From Sva-07 sp963715825 (lineage in GTDB: Bacteria > Actinomycetota > Acidimicrobiia > Acidimicrobiales > Ilumatobacteraceae): a stretch of 64,000 bases of DNA. This document shows, in pieces, positions 17,783 through 28,020 of this stretch. Below the pieces are notes generated by a model. That model was not told the DNA's origin, ran no database searches, and worked only from the letters and a program-made list of their open reading frames with translations. Numbering within the stretch: the stretch's first letter is position 1; every line of letters begins with the position of its first letter. The position numbers and the translations under genes are program-made. The stretch spans positions 1 through 64,000 of the forward strand of contig CAVQSI010000018.1 of the NCBI GenBank assembly GCA_963715825.1, read 5' to 3'.

Positions 17783-18174
17783 GCCGACGTCTCGAAGATC
17801 TCTACCGCGGCGTTGCCGTCCACGCCACCGCCGACCTCGAACACCAGGCGGCGCTCGAGTTGCTCGCGCTCGTGATGCTGGCCGACGACAACATCAGCGA
17901 CGAGGAGATCGAACTCCTCCGCGAGATCAGCACCGACTGGCGCGAGGAAGGCGCCGCATTCGAGCAGTACATCCGCCCGGCGATCGAGGAAGCCCGACAC
18001 GCCATCGAACGCGACGAGGTCGGTTCGTTCCTCGACTCGATCGACGGTCGGATCAGCAGCCGGGTCCTGCGATCGGCACTGTTCTCCGCCGCTCGTGACG
18101 TCGCCGACGTCGACCACGGCGTCACCCCCGAGGAAGGCACCATCCTCGCAGAGGTCGCCGTCCGCTTCAGCTGA
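17779..18174 (+). CDS. TerB-like domain protein
   Basis: A 131-residue, all-helical acidic protein. LELLALVMLADDNISDEEIELLREI resembles the acidic metal-binding helices of the TerB/DUF533 superfamily, in which negatively charged residues may bind a metal near the membrane. GTG start at 17779 overlaps the peptidase stop by four bases (GTGA), and AAGGAG precedes it, so it is translated from the peptidase mRNA. Function unknown; the coupling suggests a role linked to the peptidase. Confidence 0.65.
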   Translation: MSRRLEDLYRGVAVHATADLEHQAALELLALVMLADDNISDEEIELLREISTDWREEGAAFEQYIRPAIEEARHAIERDEVGSFLDSIDGRISSRVLRSALFSAARDVADVDHGVTPEEGTILAEVAVRFS

Positions 18175-18198
18175 CGCCAACCACCCCGTGGCGGCGCC

Positions 18199-19079
18199 TC
18201 ACGGCCGGCGGCGGGCGATCGCGATCCGATCGCGGTCGCTGTGATCGCGTCGGATCTCGACGTCGACCAGTCCGGCCCGACGCAGGATGTCCGCGACAGC
18301 ACCGCCCTGATCGGCGCCGATCTCCAGCACGACACTGCCCCCGGGCCGCAGCCGATCGGGCGCACCGGCGGCCAGGACACGGAGGTCGTCGAGGCCGTCG
18401 GCGCCGGCGAACAGCGCGCCGGCCGGTTCCCACTCGCCGACGTCGGCATCGAGGTCCGGGGACCCGAGGGCGACGTACGGCGGATTCGACACCAGCACGT
18501 CGACGTGGACGTCCGGCGGCAGCGCGTCGAACCACGAGCCGTGCGCCACACGTACGTTGGTCGCCGCCGGGCCGATGCCCGCCAGGTTCGCTCGGGCCAC
18601 GTCGATCGCGTCGGCGCTCGCGTCGGTGATCCACACCTCGGTCCCCGCACGGGGCAGCTCGTACGCCATCGACAAGCCGATCGCTCCGGAACCGGTGCCG
18701 AGGTCGGCGACGACGCGACGGGGCCCGCACTGCGCAGCCAGTTCGATGGCGACGCCGGCCACCAGCTCGGTCTCGGGACGCGGGATCAACACGCGGCGAT
18801 CGACGCTGAGCGTGATGTGCCGGAAGCTCCACTCCCCCAACACGTACTGCAACGGCTCACCGGTCCGGTAGCGCGACACCATCGCGTCCAGATGCGACAC
18901 CATTCGCACGGTCGCCGGCTCGTCGAGACGGGCGAGGAAGTCGTCGCCGTCGACACTGGCCGACGCGACCTCGCACAACCACCGAGCCCGACTCCGGTCG
19001 CCGACAGCGTCCGCGGTCTCGGCCCACAGCTGCCGCCATGTCACCGTGTCGATCCCGGCGTCGTCAGGTCGATCGACGC

Positions 19080-19083
<4 letters not shown>
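18199..19083 (-). CDS. prmC: peptide chain release factor glutamine methyltransferase
   Basis: Methylates the glutamine of the GGQ motif in release factors, including the product of the overlapping prfA gene. The 294-residue product has an N-terminal helical domain with PLQYVLGEWSFRHITL about residue 75, RVLIPRPETELV about 97, the SAM-binding VADLGTGSGAIGLS about 125, and the catalytic NPPY motif about 197. ATG at 19083 overlaps the prfA stop by four bases. Confidence 0.95.
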
Positions 19084-20144
<1,061 letters not shown>

Positions 20145-20197
20145 GGGCACCGGAGGCTACTGCCCACGTCGACCGGGCCCGCCGGGGCGCTGGGGCG

Positions 20198-21301
20198 TCA
20201 GACGGTGCGGAGGTCGACCGGGGCCGTGAGCAGCGCGAGGAGTTCACGAGTCAGCGGGATTGCGTCGCGTTCGCGCACGACCACGACGACCGGAGCGCTC
20301 GTCGCCGTCTGCACGTCGGCGACGAAGCCGACCAGGTCGACATCGACACCGACCGAGCACACCACTGCCCACTCCGCGCCGTGCTCGTCGACAGCCGTCG
20401 CAACACACGGAATCGGATCCTTGAGGTTCGGGCGCGGTTGCGGTGGCTCGCGCGGCTCGAGCTGCGCCATGCCGACCAGCGACGGATCCTGCTGCAGCTG
20501 CCAGCGCAGATACCGCTCCTGGCCCAACCGGTTCAGTGGATGCTGGATCGCCTCGGTCGAGCGGTGCTCGAGCACCGACTCGACGACGGCGCCCAACGCC
20601 TCGACGGTCGGGATGTCGCCGTGCAACAGGCGGAACGCCTCGCGGTCGTTGGCACCGACGCCCACTTCGAGCAGGACCCCGTCGGTGCCCGACGCATCGA
20701 CCGACGACGGTGCGTCGAAGTCGCCCAGCTCGGCGAAGTGACCGACCGTCGGCGTCTCGACGACGCGACACACCTCGAGCCCGCGCACCTCACCGACCAC
20801 CACGCCGTGCTCGACGTTCGGCGTTGCCCCTGCCTCCTCGATGACGGCGACCAGGTCGAGGTGCTCCGGACGCGGGGCCACCGACGCAGCAAGCGGCTCC
20901 GCGACCACCGGCAGCAACATGCGCTCCTGCGGATACCAGACCGTGACGGGGTACGCGAGGCGCTGCGCCCGACGGGCGAGCAGACCGGTGTCGTGTTCGA
21001 CCACCAGGTGCAGCGCGACCGCATCGTGGCGGATCGCCCACGCGAGCGCCGGTCCCAGCGACCTCCCCGCCGCGCCGTCGACGAGGACCCAAGCTGCGCC
21101 GTCGTCGACGAGCGCCGCACCGGACGGAAAGCCCTGCGGCTCGGTGGTGACGCTGCGACCGAGGTGCTCAGCGATCAGAGCGCGCAGCTTCATGCCGAGC
21201 AGCCGACTGCGTCGGTCGTCGTTCGCCGGGTCCACCGGGGTGGTGGGGGTCGCCGGTGTCGTCGGTGTCGTCGGGCGTGCATCGTCGGGCCGCTCGTTCA
21301 T
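20198..21301 (-). CDS. conserved hypothetical protein
   Basis: A 367-residue soluble protein not recognised by domain. The first 30 residues are Thr/Pro-rich low complexity; the rest alternates hydrophobic strands with charged helices (GMKLRALIAEHLGRSV, AALAWAIRHDAVALHLVVEH, AVVVVVRERDAIPLTRELLALL). It lies immediately upstream of prfA, on the same strand. A TAGGTT element seven bases before the ATG suggests its own leaderless promoter. The arrangement next to prfA-prmC hints at a conserved Acidimicrobiia neighbour, but no function can be proposed. Confidence 0.7.
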   Translation of the reverse strand: MNERPDDARPTTPTTPATPTTPVDPANDDRRSRLLGMKLRALIAEHLGRSVTTEPQGFPSGAALVDDGAAWVLVDGAAGRSLGPALAWAIRHDAVALHLVVEHDTGLLARRAQRLAYPVTVWYPQERMLLPVVAEPLAASVAPRPEHLDLVAVIEEAGATPNVEHGVVVGEVRGLEVCRVVETPTVGHFAELGDFDAPSSVDASGTDGVLLEVGVGANDREAFRLLHGDIPTVEALGAVVESVLEHRSTEAIQHPLNRLGQERYLRWQLQQDPSLVGMAQLEPREPPQPRPNLKDPIPCVATAVDEHGAEWAVVCSVGVDVDLVGFVADVQTATSAPVVVVVRERDAIPLTRELLALLTAPVDLRTV

Positions 21302-21308
21302 CGGACCG

Positions 21309-21314
21309 AACCTA
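21309..21314 (-). promoter_or_regulatory. candidate -10 element (leaderless) of the 367-residue hypothetical
   Basis: TAGGTT on the minus strand, seven bases before the ATG at 21301; the gap has no ribosome binding site. Confidence 0.45.
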
Positions 21315-21332
21315 CCGGCGTCGACGGATCGG

Positions 21333-23851
21333 TCAGATGAAGTAGCCGGTCACGTCGGCCAGCAGATGGACGCCACCGGCATCGTTGTACAGGCGGACCC
21401 GGCCGTTGGCGCCCACCTTGGCGACGACGAGATTGGCAATGGTTCCGCCACGTGCGACATTGAGGCTCGAGGCGTCGGGGCGGGCGACCCCGTCGGGATA
21501 CACCGTCACGAACGTCTCGTCGGCCGACCCGGTGGCGGTGACGTTCAGGATCACCGCGGTGGCTGCGGGATCGACACCGCCGACCCCGGTGACGCCGAGG
21601 TCGATCTCGCCTGCCGCGCCGACAACCCCCGGGCGGGCGCCGATGCCGTGGCGCGTGTCGAGCAGTCGAGCCGGGGCGACCGGCACCACGCTCGCCCCGT
21701 CGGTGGTGAAGCATCCGACGACGTCGGCGATCAGGTCGAGTTCGCCCGTGTTCGCGAGGAGGCTGACGGCCCCGTCGGCGCCCAGCTTGCAGACCACGAG
21801 GTTGGGCACGTTGCGGCCCGGGTCGAAGTTGAGGTTCGAGACATCGGGCAGACCGAGACCGCTCGGCCACACGGTGAGGAAACCCGGTTCGCTCGGTCGC
21901 AGTGCAGCGACGTTCAGCACCACGGCGTCGACGCCGCTCGGCGGCACGCCGCCACGACCGGCGACGGCGAGGTCGAGTCGCTGGCCGCCACGCAGCCGGG
22001 CCAGCGGTGCGCCGACGCCGGTGCGGGTGTCGAGCAGCCGACTCGGCACCAGCGGCAACAGTCCCGCCGCCGGCTCGGTACGCACGTAGCCCATCACGTC
22101 GACGATGCAGTCGGCGCGGCCGACCGCGTTGAACACGCCGATCATGCCGTCGGGACCGACGCCGACGATCGCCATGTTCGGCACCGCACGACCGGGCACC
22201 AGGTTGAGGCTCGACGATCCGGTGGCGGCCACGTTCGACGGGAACACACTGAAGAAGCCCGCCTCGGTCGCATTGACCGAGGTCACGTTGACCACCACGG
22301 CGGTGACGCCGCTCGGTGCCACGCCGCCGACCCCGGTGACCTGCACGGCGAGCGTCTCGCCCGGGCCGATGGGGCGCGAGGTCCGCCCAGACCGACACGC
22401 GTGTCGCACACCCGCTGCGGTGCCAGCGCCACGAATCGACCGGCCGTCGCCAACGCCCCGGCGCCCGGCCCTGCGGGGATTCCCGGCACCGCTGGCACCG
22501 CCGGAGGCGGCGCGGGTGTCGGCGGTGGCGGACCGGCGACGCCGGGTCCGCGGGCGAAGAGCGCCAGGTTCTGGATCGTGCGTCCGCCGAGCACGTCGGA
22601 CGCGCCGCCGCCGAGCCAGCCGTCGATCACGCTGCCGTAGAAGTCGCGGAAGTCGACGTGGAACGGCATCCGATCCCATCGCCGCAGCCCGGCGAGCGAC
22701 GGGCGCTGGCCGTAGCGGCCACCTCGCACATTGGCGCCCAGCACGAAGTGCGGTGCGCTGGTGCCGTGATCGGTGCCGGCGCCGTCGTTGCTCCAACTGG
22801 TGCGGCCGAACTCGGAGAACGTCATGATCGTCACCCGGCTCGCCCACGCCGGCGACAGCACCTGGAAGAACCGGCTGACCGCCGCGTTGAGTTCGCGCAT
22901 CCTGGCGGGATGCTGGTTCGGCTGTCCGGCGTGGCTGTCGAAGTCGCCCCAGCTCGCGCTGAGCACCCGCAGGCCGAGGTTCGCGTTCACCAGCCGGGCC
23001 ATCACCTCCAACTCGGCGACGAGCGGCACATCGGACATGGCGTCACGATCCGGGATCAGCGGCGCCAACGTGCCGGCGAGGTCGAGCTGGTCGATCATCG
23101 CCTGGCCGATGCGCCCCTGCCACGTCGACGGGTCGCCGGCGGCGAGACGTCGGACCCCTTGGTAGACCTTGCGGTCGCCGGCGTCGGTCGACGCCCCGAA
23201 CGACGGCCGACCGGCAGGAACCGCCGTGCCGCGCTGCGCGCGACCGATCAGGTGCAGCGGCACCGACTGGCCGATCTCGGCGGCCGCGTACAGGTCCTTG
23301 CCGCCGCCGATGTAGCCGTCGAGCCACCGCCCGAGCCACCCCGAGGTGGGGATCCCGGTCGGGCTGCCCGCCATCCACTTGGCCATCGAGTTGAAGTGGC
23401 TGAGGTCGGGGTCCGGGTAGCCGACACCTTCGACGATGGCCAGCTGGCCGGCGTCCCAGAACTGCTTGAACACGGTGAGCTCCGGGTTGAGCCCGGTGGC
23501 TGCGTCGATCGGCAGGGTCTGCTCCGGAGCGATGGCGAGGCCGCGGTGCTGGCCGTAGTACTGCTGGTCGTTGACCGGCACGACCGTGTTGAGCCCGTCG
23601 TTGCCGCCGAACATGCCGAGCACGATCAGCACACCGTCGTTCGGGCCGGCGGGCCCTGCCGCCCACGCCGACGGGTCGAGGCCGGGCAGCGAGAGGTCGA
23701 GCAGCGAGCTGGTCGGTCCGACGAGCGCTCCGGCACCGACGCCGAGTCCGACGAGTTGCAGGAATCGCCGCCTGTCGACGGCGTGCGGGTCGCTGTCGGC
23801 GACCTGGAGGTGGCGGACGGCGTCGGCGGTGGAGATGTCAGGGTCGAGCAT
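21333..23851 (-). CDS. DUF1501 family exported protein with three C-terminal repeat domains (one frameshift)
   Basis: Residues 1-50 hold a twin-arginine-type signal (DRRRFLQLVGLGVGAG), which implies folded export. The DUF1501 domain follows, with GMFGGNDGLNTVVP near 65, DFDSHAGQPNQHP near 310 and FSEFGRTSWSNDGAGTDHG near 350. After a Pro/Ala linker come three copies of a beta-rich domain of about 115 residues, each starting CDTR/LDTR and ending with a DVxGYF-like motif. The reading frame breaks at about 22382, between RVGLGG and TSRPIGPG; one missing base restores it. Without it the product would lose the repeats. Cotranscribed with the DUF1800 gene, two bases upstream. Confidence 0.85.
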
Positions 23852-23853
23852 GA

Positions 23854-25329
23854 TCAGGCCATCTGCATTTCGGGAGCGAGCATGATCAGCAGCAACGCGT
23901 TGTTGCGTTCCCAGACCGTGGCGCCGTTCGCGTAGCGAACGATCTCGGCGGTGGCCGCTGGCGACAACTCGACATGCATCAGCTCGAGCAGTCGGGCGAC
24001 GAGGGCGGCGTTGGACAGCACAGGCAGCTGTTCGGGCCACGGCGTCCTGGCGGTGATCTCCGATCGCATGATCGAACCGCCGGCGAGGGTGATCGGGCCG
24101 TCGTCACCCTTCCAGTAGTTGCGAGCCGCAGCCCAGTTCATGTGCTGTGCCGTGCGGGCCCTGCCCTCCATTGCGCTCGCGTTGACCCAGTACCCGTTCG
24201 GTCGCCAACCGCTGACGTTGGGGGGATACAGCAACCGCTGTCCCATCGCCTCCATCAGCCAGGTCATGTCGGCCTCGCGTGAACGTCGGCCGGTGGCTGC
24301 CAACAGTGCGACGACGAACTCGACCGGCGTGCGCACCAGGCCGCGCCTGACGGCATCGGTGTAGAAGTCGGGATGGGTGAGCATGGCGGTCACCCAGGGC
24401 CGAACTGCGAAGTCGTTGTCGACCAATGCGCTGCGCATGGCTGCCAGCACCCCGGCAGGCGGCGGCGTGTCGGTGGCGAACGACGTCCAGAGTTTGCGCG
24501 AGAGGAACTCGGCGGCGACGTCGCGGGTGGGTCGACCCCGATTCGCCGCGTTGTCAGCGCCCTGGGGCACGATCCCGTTGCCGAGGACGACGGTGATCGT
24601 CTCGGGTCCGTGGCCTGGCCACGCGGCGGGATCGACGTTGGTGTTGATGCGACGACCGAGAAAGTCCTTGGGCGACGAGTCGTGCCAGTCGGCGCGCCAC
24701 CGGTACGGGTTGGTGTTGTCGTTCCACTGATCGCTGTGGCCGGTCCATGCCGCCGTCGACGCCTCGACGTCGGCCTCGGTGTAGTTGCCGACACCGAGCA
24801 GGAACAGCTCCATCAACTCACGGGCGAAGTTCTGGTTCGGGGAACTCTTCTTGTTCTGGTTGTTGTCGAGGTAGCGGATCATCGCCACCTGCGTCGACAT
24901 CGTCGTGGCGAGATTGCGGATGTTGCCGAGCCCGTCGCGGCGCCACAGGTCGATCTGCTCACGCATCAGCATCGACGAGCCGACCTTGCCGAACTCGCTG
25001 CAGAAATGGCCGTGCCAGAAGAACGCCATCCGCTCCTGGAGCGGTCGGGCGGAGTCGTGCGCCATCTGGTCGAGCCAGAAGTGGGTGAGGTCGCGCCCGC
25101 GTTCCCAGTCGCGGTCGGCTGGTGCGGTGAACACCACCGAAGGCGGCGCCGGGTTGACGGCGAGGATGTTGTCGACGGCGGCCTCGATCGACGCGAGGCC
25201 AGCGAGTTCGATGACGCGATGCGGCCGGTCGACGAACTCGGTCCGGCGCAGGAGGTGCCGGATGTTCGCCTCGGTCAACGGTGGTGGTGCCATGCGAGCG
25301 CTGCCATGAGAGAAGTCCCTCTCGTTCAT
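23854..25329 (-). CDS. DUF1800 family protein
   Basis: A 491-residue protein of the DUF1800 family, typically paired with DUF1501 proteins. Diagnostic segments are HLLRRTEFVDRPHRVI near residue 25, MAFFWHGHF near 105, NQNFARELMELFLLGVGNYTE near 165, RKLWTSFATDTPPP near 285, and YPPNVSGWRPNGYWVN near 370. No membrane segment or classical signal peptide is apparent, so export might be by hitch-hiking with the twin-arginine partner. Stop codon lies two bases before the DUF1501 start. The biochemical role is not known; the family is frequent in polymer-degrading bacteria. Confidence 0.85.
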   Translation of the reverse strand: MNERDFSHGSARMAPPPLTEANIRHLLRRTEFVDRPHRVIELAGLASIEAAVDNILAVNPAPPSVVFTAPADRDWERGRDLTHFWLDQMAHDSARPLQERMAFFWHGHFCSEFGKVGSSMLMREQIDLWRRDGLGNIRNLATTMSTQVAMIRYLDNNQNKKSSPNQNFARELMELFLLGVGNYTEADVEASTAAWTGHSDQWNDNTNPYRWRADWHDSSPKDFLGRRINTNVDPAAWPGHGPETITVVLGNGIVPQGADNAANRGRPTRDVAAEFLSRKLWTSFATDTPPPAGVLAAMRSALVDNDFAVRPWVTAMLTHPDFYTDAVRRGLVRTPVEFVVALLAATGRRSREADMTWLMEAMGQRLLYPPNVSGWRPNGYWVNASAMEGRARTAQHMNWAAARNYWKGDDGPITLAGGSIMRSEITARTPWPEQLPVLSNAALVARLLELMHVELSPAATAEIVRYANGATVWERNNALLLIMLAPEMQMA

Positions 25330-25394
25330 CGGCCCGCTACGGCGAGAGGTTAAACGACTTCTCTGCGTGGTTCGTCATCTTGCCGCAAGACAGA

Positions 25395-25422
25395 CGAACG
25401 CCGCCCCGGAGGGCGGCGTTCG
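25395..25422 (-). terminator. terminator downstream of rpmE
   Basis: A 12-bp GC-rich perfect stem with a 4-base loop, 36 bp after the rpmE stop codon on the minus strand. The downstream sequence on that strand is only mildly T-rich (GTCTGTCTT). Confidence 0.7.
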
Positions 25423-25458
25423 GGAACGGTTCGGATTCGGGCCACTCGGCCCGGAGGG

Positions 25459-25692
25459 TCAGTCCTCGGCGGGGGTCGCCGGCGCGTTCTTGCGCTGGCC
25501 GTAGCGCTTGTTGAAGCGCTCGACTCGTCCACCGGAGTCGACGAGCTTCTGCTTGCCCGTGAAGAACGGGTGGCACTCGTTGCAGAGTTCGACGGTGAGG
25601 TCGCCCTCGACGGTCGACTTGGTCACGAAGGAGTTGCCGCACGAGCAGCGCACCGTGGTGTCGGAGTAGTTGGGGTGGATGTCGGTCTTCAT
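25459..25692 (-). CDS. rpmE: 50S ribosomal protein L31 (zinc-binding form)
   Basis: The 77-residue product starts MKTDIHPNY and has four cysteines, C16, C18, C37 and C40 (CSCG...CNEC), the zinc-ribbon set of the zinc-containing L31 paralogue. HPFFTGKQKLVDSGGRVERFNKRYG follows, as in the family. Start at 25692 has GGAGA upstream. Placed after rho as in most actinobacteria and followed by a strong hairpin. Confidence 0.97.
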   Translation of the reverse strand: MKTDIHPNYSDTTVRCSCGNSFVTKSTVEGDLTVELCNECHPFFTGKQKLVDSGGRVERFNKRYGQRKNAPATPAED

Positions 25693-25803
25693 GATGGATC
25701 TCCTGTGGATGGCTGAGCGGGTGGGCCCTGTGCCCCCGGTCGTCATCCAGATCGGCTGACAACCCTACCGGTGACGCCGGTGCCTGGCACCGGCGTCACC
25801 GGA

Positions 25804-27741
25804 TCAGCCGGGTTGCTTCGCGATCTCGGCGAGGAACTCGTCGTTGGTGCGGAACGTCTTGAGCCGGTCGATGAGCAACTCGAGACCTGCGGCGGCGCTG
25901 CCGTCCTGGGCGAGGCCGGACAGGACCCGGCGCAGCTTCCACACCTGCTGGAGCTGCTTGCGGTCGAACAGCAGCTCCTCGTGGCGAGTCGACGACGCGT
26001 CGACGTCGATCGCCGGGTAGATACGGCGCTCGGCGACCTTGCGGTCGAGGCGCAGCTCCATGTTGCCGGTGCCCTTGAACTCCTCGAAGATCGCATCGTC
26101 CATGCGGCTGTTCGTGTCGACGAGTGCCGTCGCGAGGATGGTCAGCGAGCCGCCCTCTTCACAGTTGCGCGCCGAACCGAAGAACTTCTTCGGCGGGTAG
26201 AGCGCGCCCGCGTCGATACCGCCCGACAGAATCTTGCCGCTCGCGGGCGCAGCGAGGTTGTAGGCCCGGCTGAGGCGCGTGATGCCGTCGAGGATGATCA
26301 CGACGTCCTTGCCGGCCTCGACCATGCGGCGGGCCTTGGCGATCGTCATCTCGGCGACGTGGGTGTGCTCATCGCTCGGGCGGTCGAACGTCGAGGAGAT
26401 CACTTCACCCTTGACGCTGCGACGCATGTCGGTGACCTCTTCGGGCCGCTCGTCGATCAGCAGCACGAGGAGTTCGACCTCAGGATTGTTGAGTTCGATC
26501 GACTTGGCGATCGTCTTCATCACCGTGGTCTTACCGGCCTTCGGGGGCGACACGATGATGCCGCGCTGGCCCTTGCCGATCGGCGACACGAGGTCGATGA
26601 TGCGGGCGGTCATGTTCGCCGGATCGTTCGGATCCTCCAGCGTGAGCCGCTCGTCGGGGAACAGCGCCGTGAGGCTCTCGAAGTGCGGCCGACTCTTGGC
26701 TGCGTCGGGATCGCCACCGTTGATGGTGTACACCTCGAGCAGGCCGGGGTTCTTCTCGTTGCGTCCGGCAGGACGGACCTTGCCCGTGATCAGGTCGCCC
26801 TTGCGGAGGCCGTACTGGCGGGCGAGCTTCAGCGGAATGTAGGCATCGGACTTGTTCGGTAGGTAGCCGTCGACGCGCAGGAAGCCGTAGCCCTCGTCGC
26901 GGATGTCGAGGTAGCCCTCGACGTCGAACGGCTCGGCGCTCTCGAAGCCGGAGTCCTGCTCGAGCAGCTCGAGGTCTTCGCCCTGGGGGCCGTCCTGGCC
27001 GCCGCGACCCTTGCGCCGCCGCCGGCGACGTCGGTTGCCGTCGCCCGCCTCGTTGTTCCGGTTGTCGTTGCGGTTGTCGTTGCGTTGCCCGCCGCCCTGC
27101 GAGTTGCGGTTCTGCCCGCCGTCGTTGCGGGACTGGCCCGACTGGTCGCCGCTCTTCTGGTCGCCAGCCTTCTGGTCGCCGCTCTTCTGGTCAGCGTTCT
27201 TCTGGCCGCCGCGGCTCTGGTCGCCGCGGTCCTGGTCGTTGCGACGCTGCTCGCCGCGGTCCTGGTCGTTGCGACGCTGCTCGCCGCGATTGCGGTCGGT
27301 ACGGGGAGTGTCGGTGCGGGTGTCGTCGGCGCGCGGCGCGCTGCGGGTCGACGATGTGGCGTCGTCGGAGCCGCCGTTCTTGGCGAGTTCGATCTCCCAA
27401 TCGGCGAGTGGTTCGCCGTCGGGTCCGAGCACGATGTCGGCGGAGTCCGCCGACATCGTGGGGGTCGCCGCGGCGGGCGACGTTGCGGACGAGCCTGACG
27501 AACCCGACGCAGCGTCGTCGGTGTCGGACGGGGCCGCCGACGCGCTCTGGCCATTGCCGGAGGACGTCTCCACGGCGGGGGTCGACGGCGAGCTCGGGCC
27601 CGTCGTGTCGAGAATCTTGTCGATGATGTCCGACTTCTTCTGGCGGGCGGTGACCTTGACGCCGAGCGCCTTGGCCATCTCCAGCAGGGTGTCCTTGTCT
27701 TTCGATTCGAGCATGGACTGTTCGAGTGCGGCTGCGGCCAC
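25804..27741 (-). CDS. rho: transcription termination factor Rho with long disordered N-terminal insertion
   Basis: Hexameric RNA-dependent ATPase that ends transcription. Residues 1-50 are the Rho N-domain (LLEMAKALGVKVTARQKKSDIIDKI). About residues 60-250 are a low-complexity insertion rich in Asp, Gln, Arg, Asn and Gly with repeated RNDQDRG units and an arginine run. The cold-shock-like RNA-binding domain follows (GYLDIRDEGYGFLR), then the ATPase core with SPPKAGKTT, VLLIDERPEEVTDMRR and ILDGITRLSRAYN. At 645 residues it is much longer than the 419 of E. coli, as in other actinobacteria. A TACAGT element at 27902-27907 would give a leader of about 150 nt, consistent with autoregulation. 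Confidence 0.97.
   Translation of the reverse strand: MAAAALEQSMLESKDKDTLLEMAKALGVKVTARQKKSDIIDKILDTTGPSSPSTPAVETSSGNGQSASAAPSDTDDAASGSSGSSATSPAAATPTMSADSADIVLGPDGEPLADWEIELAKNGGSDDATSSTRSAPRADDTRTDTPRTDRNRGEQRRNDQDRGEQRRNDQDRGDQSRGGQKNADQKSGDQKAGDQKSGDQSGQSRNDGGQNRNSQGGGQRNDNRNDNRNNEAGDGNRRRRRRRKGRGGQDGPQGEDLELLEQDSGFESAEPFDVEGYLDIRDEGYGFLRVDGYLPNKSDAYIPLKLARQYGLRKGDLITGKVRPAGRNEKNPGLLEVYTINGGDPDAAKSRPHFESLTALFPDERLTLEDPNDPANMTARIIDLVSPIGKGQRGIIVSPPKAGKTTVMKTIAKSIELNNPEVELLVLLIDERPEEVTDMRRSVKGEVISSTFDRPSDEHTHVAEMTIAKARRMVEAGKDVVIILDGITRLSRAYNLAAPASGKILSGGIDAGALYPPKKFFGSARNCEEGGSLTILATALVDTNSRMDDAIFEEFKGTGNMELRLDRKVAERRIYPAIDVDASSTRHEELLFDRKQLQQVWKLRRVLSGLAQDGSAAAGLELLIDRLKTFRTNDEFLAEIAKQPG
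27228..27288 (-). repeat. 30-bp tandem repeat inside the rho insertion
   Basis: Two adjacent near-identical 30-bp units encode RNDQDRGEQR-type decapeptides in the disordered part of Rho. The repeat keeps the reading frame. Confidence 0.7.
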
Positions 27742-27951
27742 GGGGATTCCTCTCTTCTCACCGGGCCGTGGCCGGGTGAGGGATCGAGCACCAGAGGGAG
27801 GGGTTGCGTCGGCGCATCACGCGACCGAGCTGTGGATCCCCTGGCAGAATTCGCACACGACCGAGATTTCGGGGTGCGGCCCGGAGGACCGGGCGACTGT
27901 CACTGTAGCAGCACCACGGACCCACACCACGCATCCCCCGAACCCGCCCCC

Positions 27952-28010
27952 ACCCCGAAAAATGTACGAATCTGGTCGCTCAGCGGCTCGTGAGCCACAT
28001 TTTTCGGGGT
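27952..28010 (-). terminator. hairpin downstream of thrC
   Basis: Fourteen-base perfect arms (27952-27965 and 27997-28010, ACCCCGAAAAATGT and its complement) separated by 31 bases that include a smaller GC-rich stem. It begins about ten bases after the thrC stop. The arm contains an AT tract, so a transcript from thrC would end its first arm side with U-rich sequence. Probable terminator; an intergenic palindromic element is the alternative. Confidence 0.55.
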
Positions 28011-28020
28011 TGGACCCGTG

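Noticed and set aside
27952..28010. Possible riboswitch or attenuator for rho
   Set aside because: It is next to the thrC stop codon and about 210 bp downstream-facing from rho start on the same strand; a thrC terminator is the simpler reading.
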